Numbered from the stretch's first letter, positions 48,349 through 58,702 are shown. The stretch: 64,000 nucleotides of DNA from Pseudoalteromonas byunsanensis (GCF_001854475.1 NZ_MNAN01000027.1:186001-250000); one strand, 5' to 3'. Program-made: numbers and translations. Notes: generated from the letters alone by a model not told the origin.

Positions 48349-49353
48349 TTATGGACGAGGGATAAAGCCGACTGCATCGTATACAGCTTTCAAGGTTTTT
48401 TGTGCTCGTACACTCGCCTTTTCGGCACCTTGTCTCATAATATTATCTAATAGAGTACGGTCTTCGCGAATGGCTCTAAAGCGTGCTTGGATCGGTTCAA
48501 TCATCGCAACCACCGCATCAGCTGTATCTTTTTTCAAGTGGCCATACATTTTGTCTTCATACTCTGGCACCAACTCTTCTACCGAGCGTTTTGTCGCCAC
48601 AGACAGCAGAGTCAATAAGTTTGAAACGCCTGGCTTTTCTTCTCTATCGAAATAGATACGCGCCTTTTCATCCGAATCAGTGACCGCTTTTTTAAGCTTT
48701 TTCTCGATTTTCTTAGGCTCATCTAAAAGCATAATAAACGCATTTGGATTTTCGTCTGACTTTGACATTTTCTTTAACGGGTCTTGCAGGCTCATTACCC
48801 TTGCACCAAGCTCTGGAATGTAAGGTTCAGGTATGGTAAACACTTCACCGTATAAGTTGTTAAAGCGGGTTGCGATATCTCTTGTAAGCTCTAAGTGTTG
48901 CTTTTGGTCTTCACCAACAGGGACTTGATCTGCCTGATACAACAAAATATCAGCGGCTTGCAACACAGGATAAGAAAACAGTCCTACATTGACGTTATTT
49001 GCGTGTTTAGAAGACTTATCTTTAAATTGGGTCATGCGATTTAGCTCACCCATTTGCGCGTAGCAATTAAGCACCCATGCCAATTGCGCATGCTCTGGCA
49101 CTTGTGATTGTACAAACAACGCCGCTTTCTCTGGGTCAATTCCACAAGCCGTATACAGTGCAATACCATCTAAAACCCGCTCTCGTAGTAAGTGGGGCTC
49201 TTGACGAACAGTGATCGCATGTAAGTCAACTAACATAAAGAAACTTTCATGATCTTGTTGTAAGTTAAGCCACTGGTTAATGGCACCCACATAATTGCCT
49301 ATTGTCATACCACCGGTTGGCTGAATGCCACTTAACACTACTGGTTTAGTCAT
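48349..49353 (-). CDS. trpS: Tryptophan--tRNA ligase
   Basis: 334-residue class I synthetase: HIGH-like motif [17 protein letters not shown] (TIGN), [38 protein letters not shown], and KMSKS ([11 protein letters not shown]). It ends the aroK-aroB-damX-dam-rpe-gph-trpS group. Confidence 0.97.
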   Translation of the reverse strand: MTKPVVLSGIQPTGGMTIGNYVGAINQWLNLQQDHESFFMLVDLHAITVRQEPHLLRERVLDGIALYTACGIDPEKAALFVQSQVPEHAQLAWVLNCYAQMGELNRMTQFKDKSSKHANNVNVGLFSYPVLQAADILLYQADQVPVGEDQKQHLELTRDIATRFNNLYGEVFTIPEPYIPELGARVMSLQDPLKKMSKSDENPNAFIMLLDEPKKIEKKLKKAVTDSDEKARIYFDREEKPGVSNLLTLLSVATKRSVEELVPEYEDKMYGHLKKDTADAVVAMIEPIQARFRAIREDRTLLDNIMRQGAEKASVRAQKTLKAVYDAVGFIPRP

Positions 49354-49374
49354 GATGTTCCTTTATTTAATATA

Positions 49375-50040
49375 TTATCGCTGAGTTAAAATGGGGATTA
49401 TATCTAAGAAATCGCCACAGAGGTACTGTGGATCAAGATCTTGTAAATTGACCCCTTGATGATAACCGTAGGTCAAGGCTACCACGTCAATGTTGGCGTT
49501 TTGGGCTGCCATAATATCACTTTTAGAGTCCCCAACCATCACTACATCTTGGGGCTGTAATCCCAAAGCCGTGCAGGCATTTAAAAGCGGTTCAGCTGCA
49601 GGTTTTTTACTGCCATCATCACCGCAAATCAATACCTCAAAATGTGAGGCTAGTTTGAGTGTATCTAGTAAAGACTCTGTAAAAGACCGATCTTTATTCG
49701 TAATCAATGCCTTAGGAAACCCAGCCAGTGCTGCTAGCCCAGTCTCAACATGAGGGTATAAAGTGGCATATTGCCCTGCCAGTTGCCCATAATGACTTCT
49801 GAAAGTCTGTATGGCAAGGTCAATTAATGCCGCTGGTAATTCAGGGTTAACCTCTGCACTACCACTGAGGCCTCGTTTAACGAGTGTATCAATCCCGTTC
49901 CCAACCCAACTACATACTTGTGTATAACTGACAATTGGAAAGGCTACCTCGGTCAACGTAAGGTTCAATGCAATGTACATATCTTGGGCACTATTAACTA
50001 AAGTGCCATCTAAATCAAACAAAATACCTTGATAACGCAT
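49375..50040 (-). CDS. gph: Phosphoglycolate phosphatase
   Basis: 221-residue HAD-family phosphatase: motif I LFDLDGTLVNSA, motif II (ALITNKDRS), motif III with Lys in SKKPAAEP, and motif IV VMVGDSKSDIMAA. Its role is removal of 2-phosphoglycolate. Placement between rpe and trpS, with 5 nt after rpe, fits gph as in E. coli. Confidence 0.94.
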   Translation of the reverse strand: MRYQGILFDLDGTLVNSAQDMYIALNLTLTEVAFPIVSYTQVCSWVGNGIDTLVKRGLSGSAEVNPELPAALIDLAIQTFRSHYGQLAGQYATLYPHVETGLAALAGFPKALITNKDRSFTESLLDTLKLASHFEVLICGDDGSKKPAAEPLLNACTALGLQPQDVVMVGDSKSDIMAAQNANIDVVALTYGYHQGVNLQDLDPQYLCGDFLDIIPILTQR

Positions 50041-50045
50041 TACTG

Positions 50046-50723
50046 CTATACCTTTGCCAACTCTTCACGCATCTGTGTGATCACCGCTTCATAATCCGGT
50101 TGATTAAAAATAGCCGATCCTGCCACAAACATGTCAGCACCTGCTTTTGCAACCTCAGCAATATTTTCTGCTTTAATGCCACCGTCCACTTCTAAACGGA
50201 TATCTTTACCGCTGGCATCTATCAATGCTCTGACTTGACGAAGCTTGTCTAAAGTTTGTGGTATAAAACTCTGACCACCAAACCCAGGGTTAACGGACAT
50301 CAATAAAATGACATCTAACTTATCCATAACATAATCTAAGTAGTGCAAAGGTGTTGCAGGGTTGAACACAAGTCCAGCCTGACAACCATGCTCTTTGATT
50401 AAGCCAATTGTTCGGTCGATATGTTCGCTGGCTTCTGGGTGGAAAGTAATAATATTCGCCCCTGCTTTAGCAAAGTCAGGAATGAGAGAGTCCACAGGTT
50501 TAACCATCAAGTGTACATCAATCGGTGCGGTGATACCGTAGTCTCTCAACGCCTTACAAACCATAGGGCCAAACGTTAAGTTAGGTACATAATGATTGTC
50601 CATTACGTCAAAGTGAACGACATCCGCTCCCGCGTTCAATACCTTTTCAACATCTTCCCCTAAACGAGCCAAATCTGCTGATAAAATAGATGGAGCGATT
50701 AAATAGTTAGATTTTTGCTGCAC
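50046..50723 (-). CDS. rpe: Ribulose-phosphate 3-epimerase
   Basis: 225-residue TIM-barrel epimerase of the pentose phosphate pathway: [60 protein letters not shown], and [12 protein letters not shown]. The start is GTG at 50723 with AAGGG 7 nt upstream. Confidence 0.97.
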   Translation of the reverse strand: MQQKSNYLIAPSILSADLARLGEDVEKVLNAGADVVHFDVMDNHYVPNLTFGPMVCKALRDYGITAPIDVHLMVKPVDSLIPDFAKAGANIITFHPEASEHIDRTIGLIKEHGCQAGLVFNPATPLHYLDYVMDKLDVILLMSVNPGFGGQSFIPQTLDKLRQVRALIDASGKDIRLEVDGGIKAENIAEVAKAGADMFVAGSAIFNQPDYEAVITQMREELAKV

Positions 50724-50847
50724 AATAAAGCCCTTATTCCTCGGTGTTATCGAGGCTACTTTACCTTATTTTGCAATTTCGACACAGCAAAAGTCTACGT
50801 AATGAACACTTGCTTAAATCAAAGTCACAAATCTGGTCACTTTTCGT

Positions 50848-50876
50848 TTGTTTAGTGAACAATTATTGTGTACTAT
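50848..50876 (+). promoter_or_regulatory. Predicted promoter of the small gene at 50907
   Basis: TTGTTT (50848-50853), 17 nt, TACTAT (50871-50876), about 30 nt before the ATG at 50907. It drives the opposite strand to rpe, between two genes of an otherwise minus-strand group. Confidence 0.55.
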
Positions 50877-50906
50877 CTAATGATAACCGTTAGGTGGAGT
50901 AATACT

Positions 50907-51200
50907 ATGTTGGGTCGGCTTAAAACACGGATGCTTGTGCTAAGTGCCATTGTGGTTATGTCTGTGGGTGTGTTATCACAAGACGAAAGCACAACAGCAT
51001 TAACCAATAATTATAATAGTTGCACATGTGAAACCTCACAAAAGAGTGATTCTAGATACTGCAGACAGGAGTCCGAGGTAAACTGGTACTCTTGGTTTAG
51101 AGGTGAGAGCGGTAGTGCACAATTTCATTATCTTGATCTGCTCGAATTGCTACTTGGCTCAGATAGAAAGAGCGATAGTAGTTTAACTCCAAACCTATAA
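50907..51200 (+). CDS. Small secreted or membrane-anchored hypothetical protein
   Basis: 97 residues from the ATG at 50907, which has GGTGGAG 8 nt upstream (a longer frame to 50868 lacks support). A hydrophobic N-terminal segment (MLVLSAIVVMSVGVLS, about 9-24) suggests a signal anchor or signal peptide. The rest has three cysteines (CTCET and RYCRQ regions) and a C-terminal SAQFHYLDLLELLLG. No family was recognised. It has its own promoter and lies just before a DUF2970 gene on the same strand. Confidence 0.6.
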   Translation: MLGRLKTRMLVLSAIVVMSVGVLSQDESTTALTNNYNSCTCETSQKSDSRYCRQESEVNWYSWFRGESGSAQFHYLDLLELLLGSDRKSDSSLTPNL

Positions 51201-51205
51201 ACGAT

Positions 51206-51385
51206 ATGAACTTGCTTAGGGTCGTACAAAGCGTACTAGCGGCGCTGTTTGGTGTACAAAGTGGCAAGAAGTACCAAGAAGATTTTGAAAAACCCAGAGC
51301 TCTACCATACCTCATTGTTGGGATTATCTTAGTAACAACATTTGTGATTGCTCTAAGTGTCATGGTCAACTACATCGTCCCCTAG
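51206..51385 (+). CDS. DUF2970-family small membrane protein
   Basis: 59 residues encoded by ATG 51206 to TAG 51385. The N-terminus MNLLRVVQSVLAALFGVQSG, then KKYQEDFEKPRALPYLIVGI and one membrane helix (about 35-57), matches the DUF2970 pattern of gammaproteobacteria. It starts 5 nt after the preceding small gene. Its stop codon overlaps that of dam on the other strand (51382-51385). Function unknown. Confidence 0.75.
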   Translation: MNLLRVVQSVLAALFGVQSGKKYQEDFEKPRALPYLIVGIILVTTFVIALSVMVNYIVP

Positions 51386-52221
51386 CGCTTGGGTTTGTTA
51401 TACATTGCCATTAATTCATTTACTTTATTCCTGCCAGTTCCCTTTGGACTAATTGTTCGCTTAACCTGAATGACATCTAACTGAGCTTGACTGTATATTT
51501 TTCGTGTCCATACAGTATCATGATTTGAGATCAATACAGGCGTTTGATGTGAAAAGGCTGTTTGTTCCGCAAGATTAGCCAAGTTGGCTTGATCATCTAA
51601 ATCAAAGCCACCCTTTGCGTACGAAGTAAATGACGCTGTTTTACTGAGAGGCACATAAGGTGGGTCACAATACACCACAGCATTTTTCGGCAATTGTCGA
51701 AAAACATCCGCATAACTTTGGCAAGTAAAGGTCGCTCTCTGCGCTTTGTTAGCAAACGCATATAGCTCTTTTTCTGGAAAGTAAGGGCGCTTATATTTTC
51801 CAAAAGGTACATTAAAAATACCTTTTAAATTATAACGACAAAGGCCGTTATAACCATGTCTATTCATGTACAAAAACAGTACTGCACGCTCGTAAATATC
51901 AATACTACCGTTGAATTGTAGGCGGTATGAATAGTATGCGTCAGGGTGATTATTCAGTTCAACAAACAACTTCTTTGCATCACTTACAAACTCTTCAGGC
52001 TGACGCTTAAGCTCGTTATATAGGTTAATTAGATCAGCATTAATGTCATTTAAATAATAGTGCTTAAAATCTGTGTTTAAAAATACCGATCCGGCTCCAA
52101 CAAATGGCTCGACTAACGTATCGGCATCTTGACTTGCGACTTTCAATCGTCGAGCAATATCTTCAACCAAACTGTATTTGCCACCTGCCCACTTTAGGAA
52201 GGCCCGAGTCTTTTGTTGCAT
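51382..52221 (-). CDS. dam: Adenine-specific DNA methyltransferase Dam
   Basis: 279 residues of the GATC N6-adenine methyltransferase. SAM-binding region FLKWAGGKYSLVEDIARRL with VEPFVGAGSVFLNT, catalytic motif VVYCDPPYVPLSKTASFTSY (DPPY), and SNHDTVWTRKIY. It controls mismatch repair strand choice and replication timing. It follows damX on the same strand. Confidence 0.96.
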   Translation of the reverse strand: MQQKTRAFLKWAGGKYSLVEDIARRLKVASQDADTLVEPFVGAGSVFLNTDFKHYYLNDINADLINLYNELKRQPEEFVSDAKKLFVELNNHPDAYYSYRLQFNGSIDIYERAVLFLYMNRHGYNGLCRYNLKGIFNVPFGKYKRPYFPEKELYAFANKAQRATFTCQSYADVFRQLPKNAVVYCDPPYVPLSKTASFTSYAKGGFDLDDQANLANLAEQTAFSHQTPVLISNHDTVWTRKIYSQAQLDVIQVKRTISPKGTGRNKVNELMAMYNKPKR

Positions 52222-52273
52222 GCTGATTCTATTTATAAAAATTGTGGAGCGATCTTACACTAAAAGTCGATAA

Positions 52274-53707
52274 TTACCGAGTGGACTGGTTAATTTCCTG
52301 TTTTATTTTATCCACTTTTTTGAAAAATGGCTGACCGCTCAAGACATCTTCGGAAAGAGTTGCTTTTATCAACTGAGCCTCTTCCAACGAGGCGTAGGGC
52401 CCTAGTACAGCAACCCACCAGTGACTGTTGGCTCGCATCATGCGATAAACCTTCACATCAGTTAAGTTGTGTAAGGCAATAAACTCAATGGCCACCTGAG
52501 CATCTTTCACGGCTAGCAGCTGGACAACCCATTCATTATCATTTCTAGTCACAAACCACTCACTATCATCTTGAAGTTGCTGCTTTTGTGATGGCTCACT
52601 GAGATGCTTATTCGCTGTATCAGTTTGTGTTTCTGCCTTAGTTTCCTTTCGCTGCTCATCTACTGGTGCCAGACTTTGTGGCTCGCTTGACTTGGTATTC
52701 ACGTCGACTTCAGAGGCAACCGTTAGCTGCTGAGGCAACTTTGTATCGAGCGCAGAGACTATTGCGGAAATATCTTGCTGACTCTCAGGCGCATCGTTTT
52801 GTGTGGTATCTAGTTGTTCATCTGCTTGCTCGGGCACAACCGAGTCATAAGCTTGCTTTTGAGGAGCTATTTGTGACACATCAGACTCATTTATCGCTGC
52901 TGATTCTATAGGTTCAGCTTGCATTGCCGCTGAACTTGGCAAGACAGTCTCTACCTCACTGTCTTGCACCGCTGTGGGGAGTAGTGCCACCAACTCTTTT
53001 TGATATATCAATGCGACCATTAACAAGGCCAACAGCACACTAAACAATGCTAAATGCCATGACGTTCTCATTGATTTGTTTTTTTGGGGTCTCAATTCTA
53101 CTTGCTGTTCATTTTGCCATTGTAGCAATAACGCTGGATTACCTTGGCATGCTTTCAAGAAGGCTTGGAATACTGGGTCTTCTCGCATAGGTAGTTGCTT
53201 GAAAAACATGCTCATTAGCTTTACGGATTCCATCGACGAAAGTGGTTCAAGATGAATATCCAGAGCGTTAGGCAGCATATTTGGCGCTTGTGCGGTAACT
53301 AAGATATAAAGTGTTGCTGGAGACTTTTTCGCAAGTAAAGCAAGTTGTACAGCCATTTCTTCTGACAAATGCCTGGCCCCATCGAGCACCCATAAGCACG
53401 GGCCACAAGGGTTCTGCCGATACAAATTAAAAAAATTCTGACTTAAAGATAAGTTATGATCAACCAAAGGCCCGCGAAAGCTGTGTTGTAACAGCTCAGT
53501 CATTAAGTCTAAATCTTTGGTGGTAGCTGATAACTGGATATAAGCTTTATTAAATTCTGGATACTTATCGGTAATAAAAGACTCAGCAATATAACTTTTG
53601 CCTAAGCCTGAGGACCCGACCAAGCAGATAAGGTTCTGCCCATATTCAAACTGCATAGCAATTCGATCTACTAGGGCAGATCGACTAGGTAAAATTTGCG
53701 ACTGCAT
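52274..53707 (-). CDS. damX: DamX-like protein: AAA ATPase, membrane helix and SPOR domain
   Basis: 477 residues. N-terminal P-loop ATPase domain (VGSSGLGKSYIAESF Walker A, about 30-45; LWVLDGARHL Walker B-like), a single membrane helix (about 217-238, LALFSVLLALLMVALIY), a long acidic and Gln/Ser-rich linker, and a C-terminal SPOR domain (about 398-465, VVQLLAVKDAQVAIEF to VAVLGPYASLEEAQ) that binds denuded septal peptidoglycan. It starts in the aroB stop (1-nt overlap), the conserved aroB-damX-dam order. Confidence 0.92.
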   Translation of the reverse strand: MQSQILPSRSALVDRIAMQFEYGQNLICLVGSSGLGKSYIAESFITDKYPEFNKAYIQLSATTKDLDLMTELLQHSFRGPLVDHNLSLSQNFFNLYRQNPCGPCLWVLDGARHLSEEMAVQLALLAKKSPATLYILVTAQAPNMLPNALDIHLEPLSSMESVKLMSMFFKQLPMREDPVFQAFLKACQGNPALLLQWQNEQQVELRPQKNKSMRTSWHLALFSVLLALLMVALIYQKELVALLPTAVQDSEVETVLPSSAAMQAEPIESAAINESDVSQIAPQKQAYDSVVPEQADEQLDTTQNDAPESQQDISAIVSALDTKLPQQLTVASEVDVNTKSSEPQSLAPVDEQRKETKAETQTDTANKHLSEPSQKQQLQDDSEWFVTRNDNEWVVQLLAVKDAQVAIEFIALHNLTDVKVYRMMRANSHWWVAVLGPYASLEEAQLIKATLSEDVLSGQPFFKKVDKIKQEINQSTR

Positions 53708-54777
53708 CAGCGGCCTATTAGCAAACTCACCGTGTCATCAGACACATCATCCACCAAGGCACATGTACCCAATGCCGTTGGTACGATAAAACGAATGCGC
53801 CCCTGCTTATTTTTCTTATCTTTGCGCATGTGCGCTAAAAACTGTTGAGCTGTCATATCCGTAGGCACCTCTGTGGGTAGCTGATAACTGGCTATTAATG
53901 CTTCAATTCTAGCAACTTCTGCGCCAGTTAAAGCCTCTCGTAACGCCGCCAGTTTCACCGCTAGCATCATACCCGCGGCAACGGCTTCTCCGTGCAACCA
54001 ATTACCATAGCCCATTTGCGCCTCGATGGCATGACCAAATGTATGACCAAGATTTAACAATGCGCGCTGTCCTGCTTCAGTTTCATCCTGCGCCACTATC
54101 TGTGCTTTGATCTGACAACAACGATATATCACTTGCATCAAAACATCTTGCTGTAAGCTTGATAACTTGTCGCGTTGCTCTTCTAACAAGGTTAAAAACT
54201 GAGCATCATAAATCAGACCGTATTTGATGACTTCCGCCATACCAGCTGCAAACTCTCTAGCTGGAAGTGTTGCCAAACTATCCGTATCAATGAATACCGC
54301 TTTTGGTTGGTAAAAAGCCCCTATCATGTTCTTGCCCAGAGGGTGATTCACGGCAGTTTTGCCACCGACGGAAGAATCCACTTGTGATAATAAGGTCGTG
54401 GGGATCTGAATAAAAGGCACACCTCGTTGGTAACAAGCGGCAACAAAACCGGTTAAGTCACCAATAACGCCACCACCTAACGCAATCAAACAAGTATCAC
54501 GTCCACAGTTATTCTCTAATAAGAAGGCATTGATCTGCTCAAACGAGCTTAGAGTTTTGTATTGCTCACCATCAGGTAAAATGAAATGTAATGGCTCATA
54601 GCCATCAAGTGCTGTTAAAAGACCATCTAGATATAATGGTGCTACGGTGTGATTGGTAATGATGACAGGACGGCATTGGCCAATATACTTGGTAAGCCGC
54701 CCAGCATCAGCTAGTAAATTTTGACCTATGTAGATAGGATAGCTTCGCTCGTTTAAATCAACCTTCAACTCAAGCAT
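53707..54777 (-). CDS. aroB: 3-dehydroquinate synthase
   Basis: 356 residues, NAD- and zinc-dependent second step of the shikimate pathway. DGEQYKTL, GGGVIGDLTGFVAACYQRGVPFIQIPTTLLSQVDSSVGGKTAVN, the Zn-binding Glu/His region (MAEVIKYGLIYD, LNLGHTFGHAIE, WLHGEAVAAGM). Preceded by aroK with a 23-nt gap. Confidence 0.97.
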   Translation of the reverse strand: MLELKVDLNERSYPIYIGQNLLADAGRLTKYIGQCRPVIITNHTVAPLYLDGLLTALDGYEPLHFILPDGEQYKTLSSFEQINAFLLENNCGRDTCLIALGGGVIGDLTGFVAACYQRGVPFIQIPTTLLSQVDSSVGGKTAVNHPLGKNMIGAFYQPKAVFIDTDSLATLPAREFAAGMAEVIKYGLIYDAQFLTLLEEQRDKLSSLQQDVLMQVIYRCCQIKAQIVAQDETEAGQRALLNLGHTFGHAIEAQMGYGNWLHGEAVAAGMMLAVKLAALREALTGAEVARIEALIASYQLPTEVPTDMTAQQFLAHMRKDKKNKQGRIRFIVPTALGTCALVDDVSDDTVSLLIGR

Positions 54778-54800
54778 CTATCCCTCCTAGGTTATCAAAA

Positions 54801-55319
54801 TTAAAAATCTAGCTTTTCTATGATTTGATTTGCAACAACCTTTGCGCTTTGCTCATCGGTGCGTACCACAAAGTCTGCTACTTCTTTGTACAGAGGTTCA
54901 CGCTCCTCTGCTAAACGCTCTAGTACATCGCGCGGCGCCTCTTCTGTTTGTAGCAGAGGACGACGTTTATCACGTTGAGTACGAGCAACTTGCTTTTCAA
55001 TCGGTGTTTCCAAGTAAACGACAATACCGCGTGCCGATAACTTGTTACGCACCTCTTTACTTACCACAGACCCACCACCGGTAGCTAAAACTATACCTTG
55101 CATTTCTGTCAGATCTGAAATTACGCTTTCTTCACGTACTCGGAAACCTTCTTCGCCTTCAAGATCGAACACCCAGGCAATATCTGCCCCAGTACGGCGT
55201 TCAATTTCTTGATCCGAGTCGAAAAATTCAAGGTGTAATTGATCAGCAAGGTGACGACCAATTGTGCTCTTACCAGCCCCCATCGGGCCTACTAGAAATA
55301 TATTACGTTTCTCAGCCAT
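54801..55319 (-). CDS. aroK: Shikimate kinase AroK
   Basis: 172 residues. Walker [16 protein letters not shown], shikimate-binding [35 protein letters not shown], and the lid region RDKRRPLL. Downstream of pilQ by 162 nt on the same strand, the standard pilQ-aroK-aroB order of pseudomonads and alteromonads. Confidence 0.97.
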   Translation of the reverse strand: MAEKRNIFLVGPMGAGKSTIGRHLADQLHLEFFDSDQEIERRTGADIAWVFDLEGEEGFRVREESVISDLTEMQGIVLATGGGSVVSKEVRNKLSARGIVVYLETPIEKQVARTQRDKRRPLLQTEEAPRDVLERLAEEREPLYKEVADFVVRTDEQSAKVVANQIIEKLDF

Positions 55320-55481
55320 ATCTTTTTAGTACTAACGAACTCTAAAATTTGAAATAAAACCCCGCCTAACGACCTGGCCCCAAAATTAAGGAGGGGATTA
55401 TCTCAGTAATCCACGAACGATTTCAAGTCAAATAGTATAAAAAGCAACTACAGTACGTAAATTCGTTCAACTATTTAACAA

Positions 55482-57515
55482 TTACTGATTGTCCAGCATT
55501 ATTTTTGGGGTAACAAAAATCAGTAATTCCTTTTTCTCGTTTATTTCACGTGTATTTCTAAACATTGCACCCAAGTAAGGAATATCACCCAGTAATGGAA
55601 TTTTACTTACTGCGCTGGTAATTTCTTGTTGATAAATTCCACCTAATACCACCGTTTGACCATTATCAACCAATACTTGAGTTTGAATCTGCTGGGTGTT
55701 GATAGCAACAGCAGGACCATTTGGTGTCTGCACGTTGTCTCCCCGAGTATCTTGCGTTATCACTAAGTCTAGAATAATTTTGTTATCTGGTGTTATTTGT
55801 GGTGTCACTTCCAAACTTAGCACCGCTTTTTTGAAGCTTACTGAAGTCGCACCGCTGGATGCAGCCTCCACATATGGAATCTCCGTACCCTGCTCAATAC
55901 GTGCCTTTTTCTGATTGGCCGTAGTAATGCTGGGCGTGGCGATAATTTCCCCTTTATTCTCTTGCTCTAAAGCTGACAACTCAAGATCAATCAACGTACC
56001 ATCCGCAAGTTTTGCGATATGCATTCCTATGGTACCTGCTGACGTACCTGACACAGGTAGGTTCACATTCAAACGATTTGCGAGATCTGGGATTTGACCA
56101 TTTGAAAGCTGCTCGGCACCAGTCAAGTTACCAGCAATAGCATCGGTCCCCTGCTGATCACTAAACCCCCAGCGCACACCTAAGTCTTCCTGTACGTTAT
56201 CTTTAACAGTAACCATGCGAGATTCGATACGTACCTGCTTTACGGGCACATCCAGTGTTTCAACCATCCTGCGAATACTTTCTATACTGCGCGCGCTATC
56301 TTTGATAAGTAAAGTATTGGTACGCTTGTCAACCGATACACTACCGCGCTCACTCACAATACTATTGATGTCTGTCTTTAATAAATCAGCAAACTCTTCT
56401 GCTTTGGCATAGTTTAGCTGAATATATTCACTATACAGAGGCTCTAAGTCTTCTACCTGCTTACGAGCTTGTAATTCCTTCGCCTCTCGAGCCGCAAGTT
56501 CCTCAGATGGCGCAACCATAAGAATGGAACCATCCATCCGCTTATCCAACCCTTTGATCCTTAGAACAACATCCAATGCCTGATCCCAAGGTACACCGTC
56601 CAAACGCAAGGTGATATTTCCAGCCACTGAGTCACTTGTCACTAAGTTAAAATTATTGGTATCAGCAATAATCTGTAACACTGAGCGTACTGGTATATCT
56701 TGAAAGTTCAGTGTGATTGGTTGGCCTTGATAATTTTTACTCAGACCAAAACTTCGTTCTTCAACATCTTTTTCCACCGTCAGTGTGAAGATATTTCCCA
56801 ACTGCTGATAGGTGTACTTAAATGCACCATTTGGTTCAATGACCAAACGACTCTTATTGCTTTCTCTGAAGGTTTCTACCCGACTAACAATTGTGCCAAA
56901 ATCCAGCACATCCAACTCATAAAGAAGGTCATCAGGAATTGCTATATGATGAAAATCAGCGTAAATCTTACCACCACGCTCTTGCACATCTATCGCAGCC
57001 TGTGGGTTGTCTAGAAATGCTAGAACTTTAGCTTCACCTTTCTCGCCACGTCTAAAGTCTATAGATTGGATCTGGTTTTTGTGTGTTTTAGCTGTTGCAC
57101 TGTCCTCAGATGCGATTGGATTGTCTGAAACTTGCAGGTAAGCAATATTATTCTTCACGTACGTTTTATAGAGCTTCAATTGCTCCATATGCACACTAAC
57201 TGTGAGCCCTTCGTCACTCAAAGCACTCTCGATGATAGTGATACCTGCTTTATTGACTTCCAATGTTTTGAGACTTTCTTCAAACTCAACGCCGGGAAAA
57301 AATAACTCCAAGCGAGCAGGGTCGGTTAATGCCTGAACTTCTGGCTGTGCTGTGAGCTGCTCATCAAATACCAATTCCAGTTGTGTTTCACCATCAGGTA
57401 TTGGGTTATAGCGAACATCATAGAGCATAGGAAGCGCATGGACCCACCCTGTCGTCATCAGTAACAAGCTTAAAAAAACATCTTTAATGCTCAATTTATT
57501 CCCTCTAAGGGCCAT
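55482..57515 (-). CDS. pilQ: Type IV pilus secretin PilQ
   Basis: 677 residues from the ATG at 57515 (a GTG at 57521 is an alternative; both follow AAAGGTAG). Signal peptide, N-terminal AMIN-type domain(s) (about 30-240), secretin N0/N1 domain (QPITLNFQDIPVRSVLQIIADT...NITLRLDGVPWDQALDVVLR), and the C-terminal secretin barrel (GEIIATPSITTANQKKARIEQGTEIPY, VVLGGIYQQEI, KIPLLGDIPYLGAMFR). Outer-membrane exit pore for the type IV pilus. Its start overlaps pilP's end. Confidence 0.96.
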   Translation of the reverse strand: MALRGNKLSIKDVFLSLLLMTTGWVHALPMLYDVRYNPIPDGETQLELVFDEQLTAQPEVQALTDPARLELFFPGVEFEESLKTLEVNKAGITIIESALSDEGLTVSVHMEQLKLYKTYVKNNIAYLQVSDNPIASEDSATAKTHKNQIQSIDFRRGEKGEAKVLAFLDNPQAAIDVQERGGKIYADFHHIAIPDDLLYELDVLDFGTIVSRVETFRESNKSRLVIEPNGAFKYTYQQLGNIFTLTVEKDVEERSFGLSKNYQGQPITLNFQDIPVRSVLQIIADTNNFNLVTSDSVAGNITLRLDGVPWDQALDVVLRIKGLDKRMDGSILMVAPSEELAAREAKELQARKQVEDLEPLYSEYIQLNYAKAEEFADLLKTDINSIVSERGSVSVDKRTNTLLIKDSARSIESIRRMVETLDVPVKQVRIESRMVTVKDNVQEDLGVRWGFSDQQGTDAIAGNLTGAEQLSNGQIPDLANRLNVNLPVSGTSAGTIGMHIAKLADGTLIDLELSALEQENKGEIIATPSITTANQKKARIEQGTEIPYVEAASSGATSVSFKKAVLSLEVTPQITPDNKIILDLVITQDTRGDNVQTPNGPAVAINTQQIQTQVLVDNGQTVVLGGIYQQEITSAVSKIPLLGDIPYLGAMFRNTREINEKKELLIFVTPKIMLDNQ

Positions 57516-57534
57516 ATTCACACTACCTTTGTTG

Positions 57535-58077
57535 TTATTCACTCGCGTCGCTCTCTTGTACTTCACGGATTTCTACCCGCGACAAACGCTCTTTCCAGCA
57601 ACCGCTACCATCGGGGATAAGTTCCAATAATTCTATAAATCCCGGCTGCACATTTATCACCTCTCCATGGTAGAGCCCCATATATTGACCACGTTTAATT
57701 TTATATAAACCTTGATCAGAAGCCTTGATCAACGCCCATGTGACATTCTTCGTTGCTATTGTACCTTTCATTGACAAAGTGTCTATGGGGTACTTTTCTA
57801 ACGGATCCCTCGCTCTGTCAGGGTCCGGATGTAAACAGTTTTGCACCTGAATCATTTTGCTTTCTATAACTTCAGGTTCTGGTGCCACGAATGGACTTCG
57901 CAAATTATGTGCCGTGTAAGCAAAGTGAGTGAAATCACGCATATGCGGTACAGGCTCAACCTGTGGTGTTGCACTTGCTTGGATCTGATCGATAAACTCT
58001 TTTTGCTCGGCTGTATCATCATTACAGGCTGTTAGTAGCAATACCGTTGCAAGTGCCCAAATGCTGCGCCCTATCAT
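57535..58077 (-). CDS. pilP: Type IV pilus lipoprotein PilP
   Basis: 180 residues with a lipoprotein signal (ALATVLLLTAC, Cys18), an unstructured stretch that contacts PilN/PilO (about 40-75), and a small beta-sandwich C-terminal domain (PIDTLSMKGTIATKNVTWALIKASDQGLYKIKRGQYMG). It bridges the inner-membrane complex to PilQ. Starts inside the pilO stop (ATGA overlap). Confidence 0.92.
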   Translation of the reverse strand: MIGRSIWALATVLLLTACNDDTAEQKEFIDQIQASATPQVEPVPHMRDFTHFAYTAHNLRSPFVAPEPEVIESKMIQVQNCLHPDPDRARDPLEKYPIDTLSMKGTIATKNVTWALIKASDQGLYKIKRGQYMGLYHGEVINVQPGFIELLELIPDGSGCWKERLSRVEIREVQESDASE

Positions 58078-58679
58078 GACTCATCACCCTGCCCATAGCG
58101 ATAAGTCTTGGCAACCACACTAAATATCAAATTATTATTGCCCGCATTCTCAATTCGGAAATCGTGTAGACTGACAATTCGAGGAAGCTGCGCCACCTTA
58201 CTCACAAACTCACCGAATTCATGATAAGTGCCAATGACTTCTAATTTTATAGGTAACTCGGTGTAAAACTCTTTTTTATTTTCCGACAACCAACCAATTT
58301 TTAAGAATGTTAATCCACTCGATGTTCCAACATAGGTTAAATCGTCCAGTAACCCTGGTGTTTCATTCGATGAGGGTAACTGACGCAACAGCTGCGCAAA
58401 CTGTGCTTCCATGTCTTTCATCTGCTGACGATACAAATCAAGGTTGTTGGCACGGGCATACTTAACTCTATAACTGTTACGCAACTGAGCCTCTTGCTTT
58501 ACCGCGTGTTCATAGCGCTTAATTGAAGTAGACACTAATAAGCTATAGCCAACCGCAAATGTGATCACAACCACCAGCACACAACACATCAGCTTAACAG
58601 CAAACGGCCATTCGCCTATGTTATCAAGCTCGATCTCATTCCAGTCTATGTTTTGTAAAGATTTTAAATCAAAGTTCAC
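58074..58679 (-). CDS. pilO: Type IV pilus alignment protein PilO
   Basis: 201 residues with one membrane helix near the N-terminus (about 28-52, FAVKLMCCVLVVVITFAVGYSLLV), a coiled-coil region (about 60-100) and ferredoxin-like C-terminal domain. Partner of PilN. The start is GTG at 58679, a weakly supported site 23 nt after the pilN stop. Confidence 0.92.
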   Translation of the reverse strand: MNFDLKSLQNIDWNEIELDNIGEWPFAVKLMCCVLVVVITFAVGYSLLVSTSIKRYEHAVKQEAQLRNSYRVKYARANNLDLYRQQMKDMEAQFAQLLRQLPSSNETPGLLDDLTYVGTSSGLTFLKIGWLSENKKEFYTELPIKLEVIGTYHEFGEFVSKVAQLPRIVSLHDFRIENAGNNNLIFSVVAKTYRYGQGDES

Positions 58680-58702
58680 TATGTAGTCTCACTGGTAACG
58701 GA

